From: Azospirillum brasilense
Lineage (GTDB): Bacteria; Pseudomonadota; Alphaproteobacteria; Azospirillales; Azospirillaceae
Assembly (NCBI RefSeq): GCF_007827815.1
Contig: NZ_VITH01000009.1
Location: 211,407-275,406 of the forward strand
Length of the DNA stretch: 64,000 nt
Direction: 5' to 3'
Positions 27,450 to 35,171 of the stretch are shown piece after piece. The notes under the pieces were generated by a model. That model ran no database searches, was not told where the DNA came from, and saw nothing but the letters and a program-made list of their open reading frames with translations. The position numbers and the translations under genes are program-made. The number at the start of each line of letters is the position of its first letter. Position 1 is the first letter of the stretch.

Positions 27450-28313
27450 ATGACCATCCGAAACCCTGTGGAATGGGGAGCGGCCCATTTCAAATCCTGG
27501 TCCCACGGCCTGGCCGAGGCGGGTCACGCCATCGCCCCGCCGGCGGCGGAGCGGGCGGCGCTGGAGCCGACCGTGCGGCGCATCCGCAGCGACGATCTGC
27601 GTGACGCGCTGAGGAAGGGGCTCCATGACTTCATGGCCTGCCGCACCGACGTCCTGTTCATCGCCCTGATCTACCCGCTGGTCGGGCTGCTGCTGGCCGA
27701 GGTGGTCTTCGACCAGAACGCGCTGCACCTGCTGTTTCCGCTGGCCTCCGGCTTCGTGCTGATCGGCCCCTTCGCCGCGGTCGGCCTCTATGAGATGAGC
27801 CGCCGGCGCGAGCGGGGCGAGCACGTGTCCTGGGCGGACGCCTTCGGCGTGGCGCGCTCCCCGGCCTTCGGGGCGATCCTGGCGATGGGGGCGATCCTGA
27901 CGGCGGTGTTCCTGCTGTGGCTGGTGGCGGCGCAGCTCATCTACATGGCGACTCTCGCCCCGCTGGCGCCGGAGGGCTGGAGCGCCTTCGTCCAAGCCCT
28001 GTTCACCACCCGCGCCGGCTGGAGCATGATCGTTCTCGGGATGGGTGTCGGCTTCCTGTTCGCCGTCCTGGTGCTGGCGATCAGCGTGGTCAGCTTCCCG
28101 CTCCTCATGGACCGCCGGGTCGGCGTGGCGACGGCCATCCGCACCTCCGTTCGTGCCACCCTGAGGAATCCCGAACCCATGGCGCTCTGGGGCCTGATCG
28201 TGGCGGGAGGGCTGCTGCTCGGCTCGCTGCCCGCCTTCGTCGGGCTGGTGATCGTCATGCCGGTGCTCGGCCACGCCACGTGGCACCTCTACCGGCGCCT
28301 GATTCCGGAGTGA
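27450..28313 (+). CDS. DUF2189 integral membrane protein
   Basis: Protein of 287 residues with roughly six membrane helices (about 70-90, 92-112, 140-165, 190-212, 215-235, 250-275). The motif VRRIRSDDLRDALRKGLHDF precedes the first helix and GFVLIGPFAAVGLYEMSRRRERGE the second loop, both usual for the DUF2189 family, which is often found near respiratory genes. A ribosome site GGGAGGAAC precedes the ATG. Function unknown. Confidence 0.85.
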   Translation: MTIRNPVEWGAAHFKSWSHGLAEAGHAIAPPAAERAALEPTVRRIRSDDLRDALRKGLHDFMACRTDVLFIALIYPLVGLLLAEVVFDQNALHLLFPLASGFVLIGPFAAVGLYEMSRRRERGEHVSWADAFGVARSPAFGAILAMGAILTAVFLLWLVAAQLIYMATLAPLAPEGWSAFVQALFTTRAGWSMIVLGMGVGFLFAVLVLAISVVSFPLLMDRRVGVATAIRTSVRATLRNPEPMALWGLIVAGGLLLGSLPAFVGLVIVMPVLGHATWHLYRRLIPE

Positions 28314-28323
28314 GACGGCCGGG

Positions 28324-28683
28324 TTAGCCACAGGCCGGCACCTGCAGGGCGGGAAGCCCGTTCCACAGGATGGCAACCAGCGAACCCGCGGCGGCGAGCC
28401 CGGTGAACAGGCGGATGAAGCGGCGCGGGTCCTCGCTGGTCCGCCGGCCCGGCGCGGCGCCCCACAGCGCCGCCGCCAGCACGCCCGCGGCCAGCAGCAG
28501 AGCGACCGCCGTGGCGCCGAGGATCAGCACCACCGCGACGGGGTGGCCGTACAGTTCCACCCCGTCCCACTCGCGGGCGCAGATCAGCCCGTTGATGCCG
28601 TAGACCGCGGCGAAATGGACCGCCCAGATCAGGAAGGCCGACATCATCCCGGTGAAGGTCGCAGTGAACGCCGTCCTTTCCAT
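28324..28683 (-). CDS. Small membrane protein of the caa3 oxidase operon
   Basis: Protein of 119 residues with three helices (about 10-30, 42-65, 89-108), starting MERTAFTATFTGMMSAFLIW. It begins 8 bp after the stop of the subunit I+III gene, so it belongs to that operon. It may be an oxidase subunit IV-like or assembly component. A conserved-looking HFAAVYGINGLICAREW segment sits between helices 1 and 2. No family could be assigned by eye. Confidence 0.75.
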   Translation of the reverse strand: MERTAFTATFTGMMSAFLIWAVHFAAVYGINGLICAREWDGVELYGHPVAVVLILGATAVALLLAAGVLAAALWGAAPGRRTSEDPRRFIRLFTGLAAAGSLVAILWNGLPALQVPACG

Positions 28684-28691
28684 GGTCCACC

Positions 28692-31223
28692 TCACACGGC
28701 CAGACGCGGAAACAGATGCACCAGCAGGAGGGACACGATCCCCTGCCCGCAGGTGTAGAGCCACACCAGCATCACATTGTCGAAGGTAACGCGGCGCCGC
28801 GCGTGCAGCCGCCCGGCGAAGGAGCGCGCCAGCGTGAAGCCGGTCATCAGGACCAGGATCACGACGTGGAAGACCTGCCAGGAGGCCAGCATGTAGACGA
28901 TGGCGCCATAGGCGCTCTCCGACGCCACGAGGCCGCTGGCGATGCGGTTGTAGGGCTCTGCCACCGCGGCGGCCAGCATCAGCAGGAGACCGGCAAGCAG
29001 GAGGCCCCGCGTCGCCCAGGGGCGGTTGCCGGCCACGGCGCGGCTCGCCAGCAGCATCGCCCCCGCCGCCACGACCCAGAGCGCCGCTTCGCCGAACAGC
29101 CATCCCAGCCCCGGCAGGGCGTCGGTGCCCACCGGCCAGACGTCCGGGCTGACCGTCCACAGGAAGACGTAAGTGAAGCACAGGCAGGCGAAGGCCGTCC
29201 CGTCCACCAGCAACAGGACCGCCGTCCCCCACCAGGAATGGTTCTCCGATCCCTGGAGATAGACCGGCACCCGCCAGCCGCCGCCGACGTCCTGCGGCGG
29301 ATGGTCGGCCCCCTTGTCCAGGCTCCACACCCACCAGAAGACCGAGGCGATGGCCAACACCCCCGGCACCAGCGACACCCAGTAGAGCTGCACCGCCAGA
29401 CAGATGAAGTGGGCGGCGGTGAACAGCCCGGCGAGGAAGTGGCTCCAGTGTGGGCCGGGCATCGGCATCAGATACTGGGGCCGTGCCTCGATCGGGCTGG
29501 TCACGATGGTTTCACGCCGGCGGGTCGGGGCGCCGGGCAGGTAATGGGCGCCCTCCTGCACCTCACGCGACAGGCTCGGGTTGTCCCACAGCGGGTAGAG
29601 CGAGCGGACGTGCGGGATGCTGCGCGTGGCGTAATTGTCGTTCGGGATCCATTCCAGCGTCCCCGCCTTCCACGGATTCTCCGGCGCCGGGCGACCCCGG
29701 CCGAAGGCGTCGCGCGCCATGTCGATCAGCACCAGCAGGACGCCGAAGGCCATCACGAAGGCCCCGACGGTCGAGACCATGTTCAGGACGTTCCAGCCGA
29801 GATCGCCCGGGTAGGTGTAGACGCGCCGTGGCATGCCCATCAGGCCGCTGACATGCATGGGGAAGAAGGCGACGTTGAAGCCGATGAACATCATCCAGAA
29901 GGCCCAGCGCCCCAGCCGCTCCGACAGCATGGTGCCCTTCAGCGTCGGCCACCAGTGATACAGCCCGGCGAAGACCGGGAAGACCATGCCGCCGATCAGC
30001 ACGTAATGCAGGTGCGCCACCACGAAGTAGCTGTCATGGGCCTGCCAGTCGAAGGGGATGACCGCCACCATCACGCCGGTCAGCCCGCCGGCCACGAAGA
30101 TGAACAGGAAGCCCAGCAGGAACCACGTCGCCACCGTCCATTGCAGCCGCCCCTTGCCCAGCGTGGCGATCCAGGCGAAGACCTGGATGCCGGCGGGCAC
30201 CGACACGGCCATGCTGGCGGCGGAAAAGAAGCTGAGGCTCAGCGGCGGGATGCCGGTGGCGAACATGTGGTGCACCCACAGGCCGAAGCTGAAGAAGCCC
30301 GTGCCGACCAGCGCCACCACCACCCAGTCGTGGCCGACCAGCGGCCGCTGCGCCAGCGCCGGCACCATCATCGACACCAGCCCCGCCGCCGGCAGGAAGA
30401 TGATGTAGACCTCGGGATGGCCGAAGAACCAGAACAGGTGCTGCCAGAGCAGTGGGGCGCCGCCCCGCTCCGCGATGAAGAAGGGCCAGTCGAAGGCGCG
30501 CTCGATCTCCAGAAGCGCGGTCGCGACGATCACCGCCGGGAAGGCGAAGACGATCATCCCCGCCATGACCAGCATCGACCAGCAGTAGACCGGGATCTTG
30601 TCCAGCGTCATGCCGGGCGGCCGGGTGCGCAGGATGCCGACGATGATCTCGATGGCCCCGGCGATGGCCGATATCTCGATGAAGCCGATGCCGAGCAGCC
30701 AGAAATCGGCGTTGATGCCCGGCGAGAACTTCATGCTGGTCAGCGGCGGGTACATGAACCAGCCGCCGTCCGGCGCCACCTCGAAGATCAGCGAGCAGAA
30801 GAAGGCCAGCCCGCCGAACAGATAGGCCCAGAAGGCGAAGGCCGACAGCCGCGGAAAGGGCAGGTCGCGCGCCGCCAGCATGGAGGGCAGCAGGAAGACG
30901 CCGATGGCCTCGACGATGGGCACGGCGAACAGGAACATCATGCCTGTGCCGTGCACGGTGAAGAACTGGTTGTAGAGGCTGTGCCCCAGCACGTCGTTCT
31001 CCGGCACGGCGAGCTGCGTCCGCATGACCAGCGCCAGCGTGCCCGAGATGACGAAGAACAGCAGCGCCGTGGCGATGTACATCACCCCGATGATGTTGTT
31101 GTTCACCTCCTTCAGCAGGCCGAGGCCGGAGGTCGGCTTCCAGGCGCGCTTCAGCGCCTCCAGCTCCTCCTTCGGGCGCGGCAGGCGGTTGGGCAGGGCG
31201 GCATCGTCGAGCGGCGGGGTCAT
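28692..31223 (-). CDS. Cytochrome c oxidase subunit I fused to subunit III (caa3/aa3 type)
   Basis: Catalytic subunit of a proton-pumping oxidase, 843 residues. Subunit I (about 1-560) shows the D-channel motif NDVLGHSLYNQFFTVHG (D77; haem ligand H91), QHLFWFFGHPEVYI with E271 and the H269-Y273 pair of A-type oxidases, CuB ligands in WVHHMF, and VAHLHYVLIGG for the haem histidines. After a linker with GPHWSH a subunit III-like part follows, with HSWWGTAVLLLVDGTAFACL and a C-terminal WQVFHVVILVL. The presence of E271 and the D-channel points to type A1. Its start overlaps the coxB stop by 4 bp. Confidence 0.93.
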   Translation of the reverse strand: MTPPLDDAALPNRLPRPKEELEALKRAWKPTSGLGLLKEVNNNIIGVMYIATALLFFVISGTLALVMRTQLAVPENDVLGHSLYNQFFTVHGTGMMFLFAVPIVEAIGVFLLPSMLAARDLPFPRLSAFAFWAYLFGGLAFFCSLIFEVAPDGGWFMYPPLTSMKFSPGINADFWLLGIGFIEISAIAGAIEIIVGILRTRPPGMTLDKIPVYCWSMLVMAGMIVFAFPAVIVATALLEIERAFDWPFFIAERGGAPLLWQHLFWFFGHPEVYIIFLPAAGLVSMMVPALAQRPLVGHDWVVVALVGTGFFSFGLWVHHMFATGIPPLSLSFFSAASMAVSVPAGIQVFAWIATLGKGRLQWTVATWFLLGFLFIFVAGGLTGVMVAVIPFDWQAHDSYFVVAHLHYVLIGGMVFPVFAGLYHWWPTLKGTMLSERLGRWAFWMMFIGFNVAFFPMHVSGLMGMPRRVYTYPGDLGWNVLNMVSTVGAFVMAFGVLLVLIDMARDAFGRGRPAPENPWKAGTLEWIPNDNYATRSIPHVRSLYPLWDNPSLSREVQEGAHYLPGAPTRRRETIVTSPIEARPQYLMPMPGPHWSHFLAGLFTAAHFICLAVQLYWVSLVPGVLAIASVFWWVWSLDKGADHPPQDVGGGWRVPVYLQGSENHSWWGTAVLLLVDGTAFACLCFTYVFLWTVSPDVWPVGTDALPGLGWLFGEAALWVVAAGAMLLASRAVAGNRPWATRGLLLAGLLLMLAAAVAEPYNRIASGLVASESAYGAIVYMLASWQVFHVVILVLMTGFTLARSFAGRLHARRRVTFDNVMLVWLYTCGQGIVSLLLVHLFPRLAV

Positions 31224-32245
31224 TTCAGGCTCTCCAGCCAGACGGCGATGGCGTGCAGATCGTCGCCGCCCAGGATCGGGAAGGACGGCATGCGGTTCTC
31301 CGGCTTGATGTGCTGCGCCCCGGCGATCCAGCCGGCCAGGGCCTCCGGCGTGTTGGGCAGCGTCCCGGCGGCCAGAGCACCGCGCCCGCCGACATGGGTC
31401 AGGTCCGGCCCGGCCGCCCCGTTGGCCGGCGTCCCGCGCACCGTGTGGCAGGACCCGCAGCCGGCACGCAGGAAGGCGTCGCGCCCGGCGGTCTGCTGCG
31501 GCCCTTCAGGTTCGGCGGCGGGGCGGCGCTCGGCGGCCAGCCATTCCTCGAAGCGGTCGGGCGGCTCCACCACCACGTCGAAGGCCATCAGCGCGTGCTG
31601 GGCGCCGCAGTATTCGGCGCACTGGCCGCGGTAGGTGCCGGGCCGCTCCCCGACCAGGATCAGCCGGTTCTCGTGGCCGGGGATCATGTCCATCTTGCCG
31701 CCCAGGCTGGGCACCCAGAAGCTGTGGATGACGTCCGCCGCGGTCACCACCACCTCCACCGGCCGCCCGGCCGGGATGACGAGGCGGTTGGCGGTGCGCA
31801 GAACCTCACCCCCCTCCACCCTCACGTCGGGATAGCGGACCTCCCACCACCACATATAGCCGGTGACCTCGATGCGCAGCGGCTCCACCCCGCCGGTGTC
31901 CGACAATTGCCGGGCCACGGCGAACTCGTAGACCTGAAGCGCGGTCAGCGTGACGATGGGAAAGACGAGGCCGCCGCCGATGATCCAGGCGCGGCCTCCG
32001 GGAAAGCGTTCCGGCCGGGCGATGACGGCGTACCCCGCCAGCGCCATGACGAAAAGGAAGATGACCCCGCCCCCGGCGACCAGAATCAGCGTCAGGTCGA
32101 GGATCGCCTCGGCGTTGCGTCCGGCGGGGTGGAGCGCGGATTGCGGCCCCCGCTCGCAGGCCGCCAGGAGCCCCATTCCGCCAGCCAGGGCCGCCCCCCG
32201 CCAATTCCGTCTGCGTCCCTCGCTGCGGCCAGACCTGCGGTCCAT
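31220..32245 (-). CDS. coxB: Cytochrome c oxidase subunit II with fused cytochrome c domain
   Basis: Protein of 341 residues. A lipoprotein-type signal ends LLAAC (C30). Two membrane helices lie at about 46-75 and 87-108. The periplasmic cupredoxin domain carries the complete CuA site: H174, C209, E211, C213, H217 and M220 (CAEYCGAQHALM). A C-terminal haem-c domain has C263-x-x-C266-H267 and a distal Met in ENRMPSF. This makes the enzyme caa3-type, taking electrons through the fused cytochrome. First gene of the operon; the divergent gene encodes a three-haem cytochrome c. Confidence 0.95.
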   Translation of the reverse strand: MDRRSGRSEGRRRNWRGAALAGGMGLLAACERGPQSALHPAGRNAEAILDLTLILVAGGGVIFLFVMALAGYAVIARPERFPGGRAWIIGGGLVFPIVTLTALQVYEFAVARQLSDTGGVEPLRIEVTGYMWWWEVRYPDVRVEGGEVLRTANRLVIPAGRPVEVVVTAADVIHSFWVPSLGGKMDMIPGHENRLILVGERPGTYRGQCAEYCGAQHALMAFDVVVEPPDRFEEWLAAERRPAAEPEGPQQTAGRDAFLRAGCGSCHTVRGTPANGAAGPDLTHVGGRGALAAGTLPNTPEALAGWIAGAQHIKPENRMPSFPILGGDDLHAIAVWLESLK

Positions 32246-32395
32246 GCACCCCCCTCGCGGCGTTGGCCCGCGGCGGCGGGCGTCGTCGTTGCACGGCTAA
32301 ACTCACGGCAAGGCCGCAGGTTCCGCCGGAACTTCGGTCGGCGGGGGAGCATTCACTCGGGGACGAACACCAACAACCGGCGGAGCGTCCCATCC

Positions 32396-33535
32396 ATGCG
32401 CAGAGTTCTGACGATCATCGGGCTGGTTCTGGGCGCCCAAGCGGTGGGGGGCTTCCTGTTCGCCTGGTCGGGGCTCTACAGCATCGCCGCCAGCAAGGAA
32501 CACTGGCCGCCGGTCCACTGGTTCTTCAGCATGGCGATGCGCAGCTCCATCGAGACGCACGCCGCTTTCGTGAGCGATCCGCCCGACCTGGACGACCCGG
32601 CGCTGATCCGGCGCGGCGCCGGCCATTACGAGGACGGCTGCGCCCCCTGCCACGGCGCGCCCGACGTCGGGCGCAACCCGATCTCGCGCCACATGCTGCC
32701 CGCCCCGCCCTTCCTGCCGGGCCATGCCGGGGACTGGACGGACAAGCAGCTCTACTGGATCACCTACAACGGCATCAAATACGCCGGCATGCCCGCCTGG
32801 CCGGCGCAGGCGCGCGACGACGAGCCCTGGGCGGTGGCCGCTTTCCTGCGCCGGCTCGACGGCATGAGCGCCGAGGAGTACCGCCGCCTCGCCTTCGGGG
32901 AGACGACGCCGGACGGCGACCGCTCGGCGCTGAGTGACTTGGCGATGCTGGACGGTTCCGCCCGCGAGGTGCTGGACAACTGCGCGCGCTGCCACGGCTA
33001 TGACGGCGCCGGGGGCGGCCCCGGAGACAGCGCCTCCGCCTTCCCCCGCCTGTCGGACCAGAACGCCGCGTATCTCTTCCACGCGCTGAAGGCCTACGCC
33101 GAGGGCGGGCGGCACAGCGGCATCATGCAGCCGGTGGCCGCCGGGCTGGACGAGCCGATCCTGCGAACCCTGGCCGACCACTATGCAAGGCAGAGGGCGC
33201 CCTACCCGCCGCCGCCCGCCGACGCCGATCCGGCCCTGCTGGCGCTGGGCGCACGGCTGGCCGAGTCCGGCGACCGCGACACCGGCGTGCCGGCCTGCTC
33301 CGGTTGCCATGGCGAGGACCGCGACCCGCGCTACCCCCGCCTCGACGGGCAGCACGCGAGCTACATCGCCGACCAGCTCCGTCTCTGGCAGAGGGACGCG
33401 CACGGCGACACACCGCTGTCCAGGATCATGGGCGCCGCCGTGCGCAACCTGACGGAGGAGCAGATCCGCGCCCTGTCGCTGCACTACGCGCAGAGCCGAC
33501 CGCGGGAGACGGCGGGCGAGGACAGCGCGCGCTGA
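32396..33535 (+). CDS. Three-haem cytochrome c
   Basis: Protein of 379 residues with an N-terminal membrane anchor (about 5-24) and three CxxCH haem sites: C82-C85-H86, C196-C199-H200 and C301-C304-H305. Each lies in its own class I cytochrome c-like domain, with possible distal Met residues (YAGMPAWP, SGIMQPV, SRIMGAA). It is periplasmic and membrane-tethered. Transcribed away from the caa3 operon, it may be that oxidase's electron donor or an alcohol/aldehyde dehydrogenase-type cytochrome subunit; the former fits the context. Confidence 0.88.
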   Translation: MRRVLTIIGLVLGAQAVGGFLFAWSGLYSIAASKEHWPPVHWFFSMAMRSSIETHAAFVSDPPDLDDPALIRRGAGHYEDGCAPCHGAPDVGRNPISRHMLPAPPFLPGHAGDWTDKQLYWITYNGIKYAGMPAWPAQARDDEPWAVAAFLRRLDGMSAEEYRRLAFGETTPDGDRSALSDLAMLDGSAREVLDNCARCHGYDGAGGGPGDSASAFPRLSDQNAAYLFHALKAYAEGGRHSGIMQPVAAGLDEPILRTLADHYARQRAPYPPPPADADPALLALGARLAESGDRDTGVPACSGCHGEDRDPRYPRLDGQHASYIADQLRLWQRDAHGDTPLSRIMGAAVRNLTEEQIRALSLHYAQSRPRETAGEDSAR

Positions 33536-33621
33536 GCCCCGGCCATCCATGGCCGAGCGCCCTATTTCACAAACCGAAAAAGTGGCATGTCCATTTTCAC
33601 AGATTCAATTCACTTTCCGCC

Positions 33622-33651
33622 TTGACCGAATGCCCACTCTCATTGTAGATA
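33622..33651 (+). promoter_or_regulatory. Probable promoter of the methionine operon
   Basis: TTGACC (33622-33627), 18-bp spacer, TAGATA (33646-33651), in an AT-rich stretch. Transcription would start about 20 nt before the SAM-II-like element. Confidence 0.5.
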
Positions 33652-33679
33652 AAAAGCCGGACGCCCAAGGGGGGCGCCC

Positions 33680-33730
33680 CGCGGCAATTTGATCGCCAGC
33701 TTGCGCCGCGTCACCAAACGCTAAAGCGCC
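33680..33730 (+). promoter_or_regulatory. SAM-II-type riboswitch
   Basis: P1 stem CGCGGC (33680-33685) pairs with GCCGCG (33705-33710). The loop holds AATTTGATCG and CTTGC; TTTG (33688-33691) can pair with CAAA (33715-33718) to make the pseudoknot, and the conserved GCTAAA is at 33720-33725. These are the marks of the alphaproteobacterial SAM-II (metA) motif. It lies ahead of a methionine uptake operon, the expected target. Assigned by eye, without a covariance search. Confidence 0.75.
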
Positions 33731-33768
33731 ACGATACCGGTCGTGGAACTCTGGAAGGAGTGACCGGA

Positions 33769-33861
33769 ATGACCATGATGACCCTCCCCTCCCCAGCCGA
33801 TCGGACCGGCACCGCGACGGACCTGTGTTGCCGAATGCGCAACGCCTCGTGTCGCCGCTGA
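33769..33861 (+). CDS. 30-codon leader frame below the SAM-II element
   Basis: Starts MTMMTLPSPADRTGTATDLC and ends CRMRNASCRR. AAGGAG (33755-33760) is well placed before the ATG. The peptide has four Met including the start and three Cys with an adjacent pair, suggestive of a sulfur-sensing leader. It may simply be the first translated frame under the riboswitch. No homologue recognised. Confidence 0.4.
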   Translation: MTMMTLPSPADRTGTATDLCCRMRNASCRR

Positions 33862-33948
33862 CCCCAGCGCGCCAACCCGTCCCGTCCAGCATCCGATCCG
33901 CATGAAACCCGCGCGCCGCAGCGCCGCGGGCCGAGGGAGAACACCGTC

Positions 33949-34149
33949 ATGAGCGCCTCCAACGCCTACGCCATCGAGGTCCAGGGCCGGTCCGCCGGCA
34001 TCGTCGTCGCCGGCCAGGGCGGCTTCACCTTCTTCGTGTCCGACTGGTCCTTCAAGGACCTCGACCGCCAGACCTTCCGCAACGTCGGACAGGCCGAGCG
34101 CGCCGCCAAGCAGTTGGCGGCCCGGCGCTCCGGCGTGCGGCGGCGCTGA
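33949..34149 (+). CDS. Hypothetical protein, 66 residues
   Basis: GAGGGAGAAC precedes ATG 33949. The product starts MSASNAYAIEVQGRSAGIVV, looks like a small alpha/beta protein (strands near 7-30, helix 45-60) and ends in a basic RRSGVRRR tail. It lies between the SAM-II element and metQ, 71 bp before metQ, so it is probably in the same transcript. Family not recognised. Confidence 0.6.
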   Translation: MSASNAYAIEVQGRSAGIVVAGQGGFTFFVSDWSFKDLDRQTFRNVGQAERAAKQLAARRSGVRRR

Positions 34150-34220
34150 TCGCGCCCGCATTTCACACCGACCCCGCGCCCGATCCGACCATTCCACACC
34201 GCGCACAGAGGACCCGTTCC

Positions 34221-35000
34221 GTGAAAGCCTTTCTGACGTCCATTGTCACCGCCGCCCTTCTCACCGTCTCCACCGGCGCCGGCGCCGCGGCCCTGAAGCT
34301 CGGCGTGTCCGCCGGTCCCTATGGCGAGATCCTGGAATACACGGCGAAGATCGCCGCCAAGGAGGGCCTGAAGGCGGAGGTCATCGAGTTCACCGACTGG
34401 AACATGCCCAACGCCGCCCTCCAGTCCGGCGACATCGACGCCAACAACTTCCAGCACCAGCCCTTCCTGGACAATCAGATCAAGCAGCGCGGCTACGACA
34501 TCGTGCCGGTCGCCAAGAGCATCGTCGTGCCCATGGGCATCTACGCGAAGAAGGTCCAGTCGCTGGCCGACCTGAAGGAGGGGGCCAGCGTCTCCATCCC
34601 CAACGACCCGACCAACGGCGCCCGCGCGCTGTTCCTGCTGGCCAAGGCCGGGGTGATCGGGCTGAAGGACGGGGCGGGCCTGAACACCTCCATCGCCGAC
34701 ATCGCGTCCAACCCGAAGAAGATCAAGCTGGTCGAGCTGGACGCCGCCCAGCTTCCGCGGTCGCTGGACGACGTGGACGCCTCGGTCATCACGCTGAACT
34801 ACGCGGTCCTGGCGGGCCTGAGCCCGAAGACCGCCCTGGTTCTGGAGGACGACCAGTCGAAATGGCACCTCGTCTGGGCCGTCCGCAAGGACCGCGCGGA
34901 AGACCCGGCGATCAAGCGCTTCATCGAGCTGTACCGCTCCGCCGAGGTGCGCGACTTCATCAACACGCGCTTCAACGGCACCATCATCCCGACTTGGTGA
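34221..35000 (+). CDS. metQ: Methionine ABC transporter substrate-binding protein (first copy)
   Basis: NlpA/MetQ family protein of 259 residues with a signal peptide (about 1-23) but no lipobox cysteine. Family motifs: LKLGVSAGPYGEILEY, DANNFQHQPFLDNQ, VPMGIYAKKV, VSIPNDPTNGARAL and LDAAQLPRSLDDVD. It captures D/L-methionine or a related sulfur compound for MetNI. The start is GTG 34221 with AGAGGA upstream. A REP-like element follows, then the rest of the operon. A second metQ lies at 38548-39348. Confidence 0.93.
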   Translation: MKAFLTSIVTAALLTVSTGAGAAALKLGVSAGPYGEILEYTAKIAAKEGLKAEVIEFTDWNMPNAALQSGDIDANNFQHQPFLDNQIKQRGYDIVPVAKSIVVPMGIYAKKVQSLADLKEGASVSIPNDPTNGARALFLLAKAGVIGLKDGAGLNTSIADIASNPKKIKLVELDAAQLPRSLDDVDASVITLNYAVLAGLSPKTALVLEDDQSKWHLVWAVRKDRAEDPAIKRFIELYRSAEVRDFINTRFNGTIIPTW

Positions 35001-35018
35001 GCGCCGCCGGTTGTCATA

Positions 35019-35137
35019 ACCCTCTCCCCTCCGGGGAGAGGGTGGCCCGGAGGGCCGGTGAGGGGGTTGTGCTTTTGCCGGACGTGGCGCCACGCGCAAC
35101 CCCCTCACCCTGCCCCTCTCCCCGGAGGGGAGAGGGA
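35019..35137. repeat. REP-like palindromic element between metQ and the acyl-CoA synthetase gene
   Basis: A long inverted repeat: AACCCTCTCCCCTCCGGGGA on the left, CCGGAGGGGAGAGGG on the right, with GGTGAGGGGG/CCCCCTCACC inner arms and a GGCCCGGAGGGCC mini-hairpin. Its left half is almost identical to the element at 42201-42379. Confidence 0.8.
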
Positions 35138-35171
35138 ATTGCGAAAGTGATTTTTTTCAGGAAGCTCCGTC

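Noticed and set aside
28716..31634. Plus-strand open frame of 972 codons opposite the oxidase genes
   Set aside because: Antisense to a fully recognisable subunit I/III gene; rich in His, Gln and Asp runs with no domain.
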